Below are positions 43,240-46,960 of a stretch of DNA of 46,960 nt, in pieces (positions within the stretch are counted from its first letter, which is position 1; every line of letters begins with the position of its first letter). The stretch is from Hydrogenophaga intermedia. GTDB taxonomy: Bacteria > Pseudomonadota > Gammaproteobacteria > Burkholderiales > Burkholderiaceae_C. Under the pieces are notes generated by a model. It ran no database searches. It saw nothing but the letters and a program-made list of their open reading frames with translations, and was not told where the DNA came from. The position numbers and the translations under genes were made by a program. The DNA is taken from NCBI RefSeq assembly GCF_023715105.1, contig NZ_JAMBNO010000024.1:1-46960 (forward strand). The letters are read 5' to 3'.

Positions 43240-44312
43240 GCGCCATGGCCCACGACACCTTGCGGCTCACCGCCGCCGAGGCCGCGGCGCGCCTGGGGCT
43301 ACCGCCCGGGGTGCACGACGCGCCCGAGCTCGCCCGGCGCCTGCGCGAACAAGGCGCGCTCGCGGTGGTGATCACCAGCGACCCGCACGACCCACGCGAT
43401 CGACACGACTGGCTCGACACGCCACACGCGCGCGGCTGGCTCACGCGGCCGCATGGGGGTCCGTCGGACCACGCGGCGCGCTTTCAGGATGCGCTTGCAC
43501 AAGGTTGGGTCGCGGCCGACGCCGCCGTGCTGGCGCGCCTGCCCGACCGCGCCGACGCGGCCGATCTGCCCGTGCTCTCGGCCGACGAAACGCCCGCAGC
43601 CTGCACGCCTGCGCGCGATACCGCCACAGACCTCGGTGTCTACGCCATCGTGGACAGCCCCGAGCGCGTGCGGGCCTGCGCCGAAGCCGGTACCCAGCTG
43701 ATCCAGTTGCGCGTCAAGGTGCCGCGCGACGACCCGGCCATGGCCCCGCAGATCGCGGCCGCGCTGCAGGCCACGCGCACGCACGGCGCCACGCTGGTGG
43801 TGAACGACCACTGGCGCACCGCGCTTGAACTCGGGGCGCCAGCCATTCACCTCGGCCAGGAGGACTGGATCGAGCTCGACGCCGACGATCGCGCACAGAT
43901 TGCAGCCGCGCAGACGCAGGGCCTGCAATTGGGCCTGAGCTCGCACAGCCTGTGGGAACTGTGCCGCGCGCGCGGCGCGGGCGCAGACCTCATCGCTTGC
44001 GGCCCGGTCTGGCCCACGCTCACCAAGGCCATGCCCTGGCACCCGCAGGGGTTGGACAACCTGGCGTGGTGGGTTCGCATGGCCGGGCGACCGGTGATCG
44101 CCATCGGCGGCATCCTCGCGCACGCGCAACTGGCGGAGGCGGCGCGCACGGGCGCGGCCACGGCATGCGTGGTGCGTGGCCTGGGCGACGACCCGCGCGC
44201 CACCCTGCCCGCCTGGCAGGCCGCGTGGCAGCAGGGCCGGCACGGCGCGCCACTCGTGCCACCCGCGCGGCCCCGCCCCACGCTGGACGCCGCGCACCGC
44301 GCCGGCCCCTGA
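43236..44312 (+). CDS. thiE: Thiamine phosphate synthase ThiE with N-terminal extension
   Basis: 358 aa. The C-terminal 230 residues are Thi[85 protein letters not shown] and [20 protein letters not shown]. It couples HMP-PP with thiazole phosphate. The first 120 residues are extra; they show [20 protein letters not shown] and [20 protein letters not shown], with [20 protein letters not shown], reminiscent of a decayed ThiD (HMP kinase) C-terminus. No intact thiD is found in the window. The length resembles that of other Burkholderiales ThiE proteins, as far as I recall. Confidence 0.9.
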   Translation: MSAMAHDTLRLTAAEAAARLGLPPGVHDAPELARRLREQGALAVVITSDPHDPRDRHDWLDTPHARGWLTRPHGGPSDHAARFQDALAQGWVAADAAVLARLPDRADAADLPVLSADETPAACTPARDTATDLGVYAIVDSPERVRACAEAGTQLIQLRVKVPRDDPAMAPQIAAALQATRTHGATLVVNDHWRTALELGAPAIHLGQEDWIELDADDRAQIAAAQTQGLQLGLSSHSLWELCRARGAGADLIACGPVWPTLTKAMPWHPQGLDNLAWWVRMAGRPVIAIGGILAHAQLAEAARTGAATACVVRGLGDDPRATLPAWQAAWQQGRHGAPLVPPARPRPTLDAAHRAGP

Positions 44313-44337
44313 AACGGCTTCCTACAATGGCCCGGCC

Positions 44338-45231
44338 ATGACCGAGCCGACCCCGACCCCGCGCTGCCTGCTGGCCGCCACCGATTTTTCGGCGCCGGCC
44401 ACCCTCGCGCTGCAGCGCGCCGCGCTGCTTGCACGTGAACACGGCGCCGCGCTGCACCTGGCGCACGTGCTCAATCGACGTTGGCTCGACGAGCTGCGCC
44501 AGTGGTTGCGCGCCGACACCCCCTGGGCCGCGCAATTGCACGACGCCGCGCAGGCTCAGCTACAGGCATCCACCCAGGCGCTCGGCACGCCGGCGCAGAC
44601 CACGCTGCTCGACGGCGAGCCCGTGCCCGCGCTGTGCGCCCTGGCGCAGGATCTGCAAGCCGAACTGCTGTTGATCGGTGCACGAAGCGACCCGCCGCTG
44701 CACCAGCGCGTGCTCGGCGGCACCGCCGAGCGCTTGCTGCGCCAGAGCGGCGTACCTCTGCTGGTGGTGCGGCAAGCCGCGGCGCAGCCCTACCGTCGCG
44801 TGCTGGTGCCGGTGGATTTCTCGCGCTGGTCCTTGCCCACGTTGCGCCTGGTGCAGGCGCTGGCACCCAGGGCCACGCTGGTGCTGCACCACGGGTTCAC
44901 AGTGCCCTTCGAAGAAAAGCTGCGCTTTGCCGGCGTGAGCGACGACCTGCTGAGCGACTACCGTGAGCACGCGCGCGTGCAGGCGCGAGACGCCTTGCTC
45001 GCGCTGGCGCGCGAGGCCGCATTGCCCGACACGGCCTGGCAGCCCAGCGTGAGCGAAGGCGACACCCCGCAACGGATACTGGAAGTGGCGGTGGCACAGC
45101 GTTGCGACCTGATCGCCATCGGCAAGCATGGCCGCCAGGCCGCCGAGGAACTGCTGTTGGGCAGCGTGACGCGCCACGTGCTGGAAGAGGCCGAAGGCGA
45201 CGTGCTCGTGTCCACCGCGCACGGCAGCTGA
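44338..45231 (+). CDS. Universal stress protein with two UspA domains
   Basis: 297 aa from the ATG at 44338, with a TACAAT -10-like hexamer shortly upstream (about 44325). The first UspA domain starts CLLAATDFSAPATLALQRAA and ends GGTAERLLRQSGVPLLVVRQ. The second starts RRVLVPVDFSRWSLPTLRLV and ends IGKHGRQAAEELLLGSVTRH, the G-x2-G-x9-G-S type ATP-binding end, then VLEEAEGDVLVS. Tandem UspA proteins such as UspE are cytoplasmic stress factors. No specific partner is suggested by the neighbours. Confidence 0.88.
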   Translation: MTEPTPTPRCLLAATDFSAPATLALQRAALLAREHGAALHLAHVLNRRWLDELRQWLRADTPWAAQLHDAAQAQLQASTQALGTPAQTTLLDGEPVPALCALAQDLQAELLLIGARSDPPLHQRVLGGTAERLLRQSGVPLLVVRQAAAQPYRRVLVPVDFSRWSLPTLRLVQALAPRATLVLHHGFTVPFEEKLRFAGVSDDLLSDYREHARVQARDALLALAREAALPDTAWQPSVSEGDTPQRILEVAVAQRCDLIAIGKHGRQAAEELLLGSVTRHVLEEAEGDVLVSTAHGS

Positions 45232-45233
45232 CC

Positions 45234-45755
45234 ATGGCCAGCGATAACGACCTGCCGCCGCTGCACGCCACCCGCCCCGGGCTGTACCGCCATTACAAGG
45301 GCGGCTGGTACGAGGTGATCGACACCGTGCGCTGCAGCGAGACGCTGCAGGGCATGACGCTGTACCGCGCGCTGTACGGCGACGGCTTGAAGGGCGGCGG
45401 CCTGTGGGTGCGCCCGAGCACCATGTTCAACGAGACCGCGGTGTTCGTCGGCCGCGAGCAACCGCGCTTTCGCCGCGTGGGCGTGGCCGATCTGCAGCCC
45501 AGCGACTTGCCCACGGCGCAGGCGCTGATCGCGCACCTGCAAGGCCGCGCGCAACGCGCGGGGTTGGACCTGACCCGTGCGCTGCGCACTCCACCGCCCG
45601 AACCCACCACCTGCTGCGGGCGCGGCTGCAACGGCTGCGTGTGGGAGGGCTACTACAACGCGGTGCGCTACTGGGCCGACGACGCGCTGGAGGCGATCGC
45701 GCAGGCGAGCACTACGCAAACAGATCGCCCTGCGCCGACAACGCCCGCGGGTTGA
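45234..45755 (+). CDS. DUF1653 protein fused to an oxidoreductase-like Cys-rich domain
   Basis: 173 aa. The N-terminal part PGLYRHYKGGWYEVIDTVRC to RPSTMFNETAVFVGREQPRF (about residues 15-82) is DUF1653, a small SH3-like domain often found alone. After a linker there is PPPEPTTCCGRGCNGCVWEG with YYNAVRYWADDALEAIAQ (about 120-160), which matches the 'oxidoreductase-like' N-terminal domain family with its CCxxxCxxC motif. The combination in one protein is noteworthy. The function of both domains is unknown; the cysteines suggest metal binding. It starts 3 bp after the usp stop. Its last 44 bases overlap the end of the convergent radical SAM gene. Confidence 0.8.
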   Translation: MASDNDLPPLHATRPGLYRHYKGGWYEVIDTVRCSETLQGMTLYRALYGDGLKGGGLWVRPSTMFNETAVFVGREQPRFRRVGVADLQPSDLPTAQALIAHLQGRAQRAGLDLTRALRTPPPEPTTCCGRGCNGCVWEGYYNAVRYWADDALEAIAQASTTQTDRPAPTTPAG

Positions 45756-46803
45756 AGCGGGTGGTGTCGAACGGTGTGCGCTCCTGCGCGTAGCCCAGCC
45801 GCGCGCAGGCCTTGTGGAAGCGCTGGCGCAGCAGCTCGGCCCAGGGCCCGCTGCCCTTCATGCGGGTGGCGAAGTCGCTGTCGTAGTCCTGGCCACCGCG
45901 CATGTCCTGGATGCGCGCCATCACCCGGCCCGCCCGGTCGGGGCAGTGCTGCATGAGCCACTGGCGAAAAATGGGCGCGAGCTCCCAGGGCAGGCGCAGC
46001 ACCTGGTAGAAGGCGCGCCGCGCGCCAGCCTCACGCGCGGCCGCCAGCACCTGCTCCATGTCTTCGTTCAGGAACGGAATCTGTGGCGACACACTCACGC
46101 CCACGGGAATGCCGGCCTCGGCCAGCGTGCGAATCGTGCGCAGCCGCCGGTGGGGTGCGGCCGCGCGCGGTTCCAGCACACGGGCGAGCTTCGCATCGAG
46201 CGTGGTGATGGTGACGTAGACCGCCGCCAGGCCCTGCGCGCCCATCGGTGCCAGCAGGTCGATGTCGCGCTCCACGCCGCTGCCCTTGGTGACGATGGCC
46301 AGCGGATGCTGTACGCGCGCCAGCACCTCGATGCAGTCGCGCGTGAGTTTGAGTTCACGCTCGATCGGCTGGTAGGCGTCGGTAACGGTGCCGATGGCAA
46401 TGTGATCGGGTGTGTAGCCCGGGCGCTGCAGCTCGCGCGCCAGCACCTGTGCCAGACCGCGTTTGGCGATCAGCTTCGTCTCGAAATCCAGCCCGGGCGA
46501 GAGATTGAGGTAGCTGTGGCTCGGCCGCGCGTAGCAGTACACGCAACCGTGCTCGCAACCGCGGTAGGGATTGAGGCCATGCAGGAAGCCGATATCGGGC
46601 GAGGCGTTGGTGGTGATGGCGCTCTTCGGATCCTCCCAGCTCACCTGGGTGGCGGGCGCGGTGTGTTCCTCGGCCTGTGCAGCGTCAAGCGTGCCCCAGC
46701 CGTCATCGAAGGCGCCACGCGCAGTGGCTTCGAAGCGATGCGGCTGGGCAAACGACACGCCGCGGCCCTTGAGCAGCGCGGCGGGAAGGGTGAGTTCGCT
46801 CAT
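45712..46803 (-). CDS. PA0069-type radical SAM protein
   Basis: 363 aa from the ATG at 46803 (MSELTLPAALLKGRGVSFAQ). The radical SAM cluster motif is C-x3-C-x2-C in YRGCEHGCVYCYARPSHSYL (about residue 85). Before it, SAITTNASPDIGFLHGLNP, and after it GTVTDAYQPIERELKLTRDC and GVSVSPQIPFLNEDMEQVLA, are typical of the SplB-related/PA0069 family. The substrate is unknown; distant similarity to spore photoproduct lyase suggests nucleic acid repair. I recall PA0069 as part of the LexA regulon in Pseudomonas, which fits the SOS-box half next to its start. Longer in-frame start sites toward 46890 fall in the insertion sequence and are rejected. Confidence 0.88.
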   Translation of the reverse strand: MSELTLPAALLKGRGVSFAQPHRFEATARGAFDDGWGTLDAAQAEEHTAPATQVSWEDPKSAITTNASPDIGFLHGLNPYRGCEHGCVYCYARPSHSYLNLSPGLDFETKLIAKRGLAQVLARELQRPGYTPDHIAIGTVTDAYQPIERELKLTRDCIEVLARVQHPLAIVTKGSGVERDIDLLAPMGAQGLAAVYVTITTLDAKLARVLEPRAAAPHRRLRTIRTLAEAGIPVGVSVSPQIPFLNEDMEQVLAAAREAGARRAFYQVLRLPWELAPIFRQWLMQHCPDRAGRVMARIQDMRGGQDYDSDFATRMKGSGPWAELLRQRFHKACARLGYAQERTPFDTTRFNPRALSAQGDLFA

Positions 46804-46820
46804 GGGTGACCATGTAGAAA

Positions 46821-46835
46821 TACTGTATAAACATA
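46821..46835. promoter_or_regulatory. Left part of a LexA (SOS) box, interrupted
   Basis: TACTGTATAAACATA matches the first 15 bases of the 20-base SOS-box pattern (TACTGT-N8-ACAGTA). Instead of CAGTA, AGGGG follows, where the IS1595-type end begins. It lies 18 bp upstream of the radical SAM start codon, the position expected for LexA control. Confidence 0.55.
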
Positions 46836-46836
46836 A

Positions 46837-46960
46837 GGGGTATCCGCTTAGCTCCAGTTCGGATACCATCACTGGATGAATATCCAGCATATCGCATCAC
46901 CGGCAGCTGGCAAGGACTACCCCAGCAACTGGAACGAGTTTCTGGACTGGTTCGCCAGCG
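46837..46960 (+). mobile_element. IS1595-family insertion sequence, left end and transposase start
   Basis: The ATG at 46876 opens MNIQHIASPAAGKDYPSNWN, then EFLDWFAS, and runs off the right edge. This is the usual N-terminus of IS1595-type transposases, before the zinc ribbon. Upstream, GGTATCCG (46839-46846) and CGGATACC (46860-46867) form a perfect inverted repeat. The GGGG at 46837 is a plausible terminal inverted repeat start, but the exact end cannot be fixed without the other end. Completeness is unknown. Confidence 0.75.

Noticed and set aside
46804..46890. N-terminal extension of the radical SAM protein to 46890
   Set aside because: The extra residues are coded by the insertion-sequence end; the family N-terminus matches the ATG at 46803.

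Overview
This is a GC-rich, gene-dense bacterial chromosome segment. Protein content (RhlE, GbsR/MarR-controlled bd oxidase, LysR-controlled xdhAB, a thiCOSGE cluster behind a TPP riboswitch, a HemP of beta-proteobacterial type) points to a Burkholderiales betaproteobacterium, probably Comamonadaceae. That placement is inferred from recognised protein families, not from a search. Both edges lie in insertion sequences: the tail of an IS481-type transposase at the left and the head of an IS1595-type transposase at the right.

Layout. 190-3471: two tandem exported beta-propeller (FG-GAP-like) proteins, the first with a 9-bp tandem repeat. 3629-6638: a head-to-head DNA-repair pair, MmcB and a PD-(D/E)XK + XPD/DinG-like helicase. 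6644-11889: housekeeping genes (CorC/HlyC-type CNNM-CBS protein, apaH, rhlE, zinc metallopeptidase, dcd). 12006-14268: a 5'-nucleotidase-like lipoprotein and hemP. 14352-17392: a GbsR/MarR regulator with a palindromic operator, then cydAB (bd oxidase). 17485-21709: a damaged two-partner-secretion/CDI locus. It has an intact TpsB but no full-length TpsA, two copies of a CdiA pretoxin segment with different tails, and small candidate immunity ORFs.

21749-36021 is a purine uptake and degradation cluster. On the minus strand lysR heads a tightly overlapping series: ABC ATPase, two permeases, BMP-type binding protein, Rieske oxygenase, adenine deaminase, second BMP protein, guanine deaminase. Divergently, xdhAB encodes xanthine dehydrogenase. 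Imported adenine and guanine would be deaminated to hypoxanthine and xanthine and then oxidised to urate. A terminator-like hairpin and a second perfect hairpin sit between the adenine deaminase gene and the second BMP gene.

36116-38960: an MscS-like channel, a methyltransferase-like protein with a signal peptide, and an APC permease. 39073-44312: TPP riboswitch and thiC-thiO-thiS-thiG-thiE. 44338-46803: a two-domain universal stress protein, a DUF1653 protein and a PA0069-type radical SAM protein whose upstream region carries half of a LexA-like box next to the IS1595 end. No tRNA, rRNA or CRISPR array was seen.
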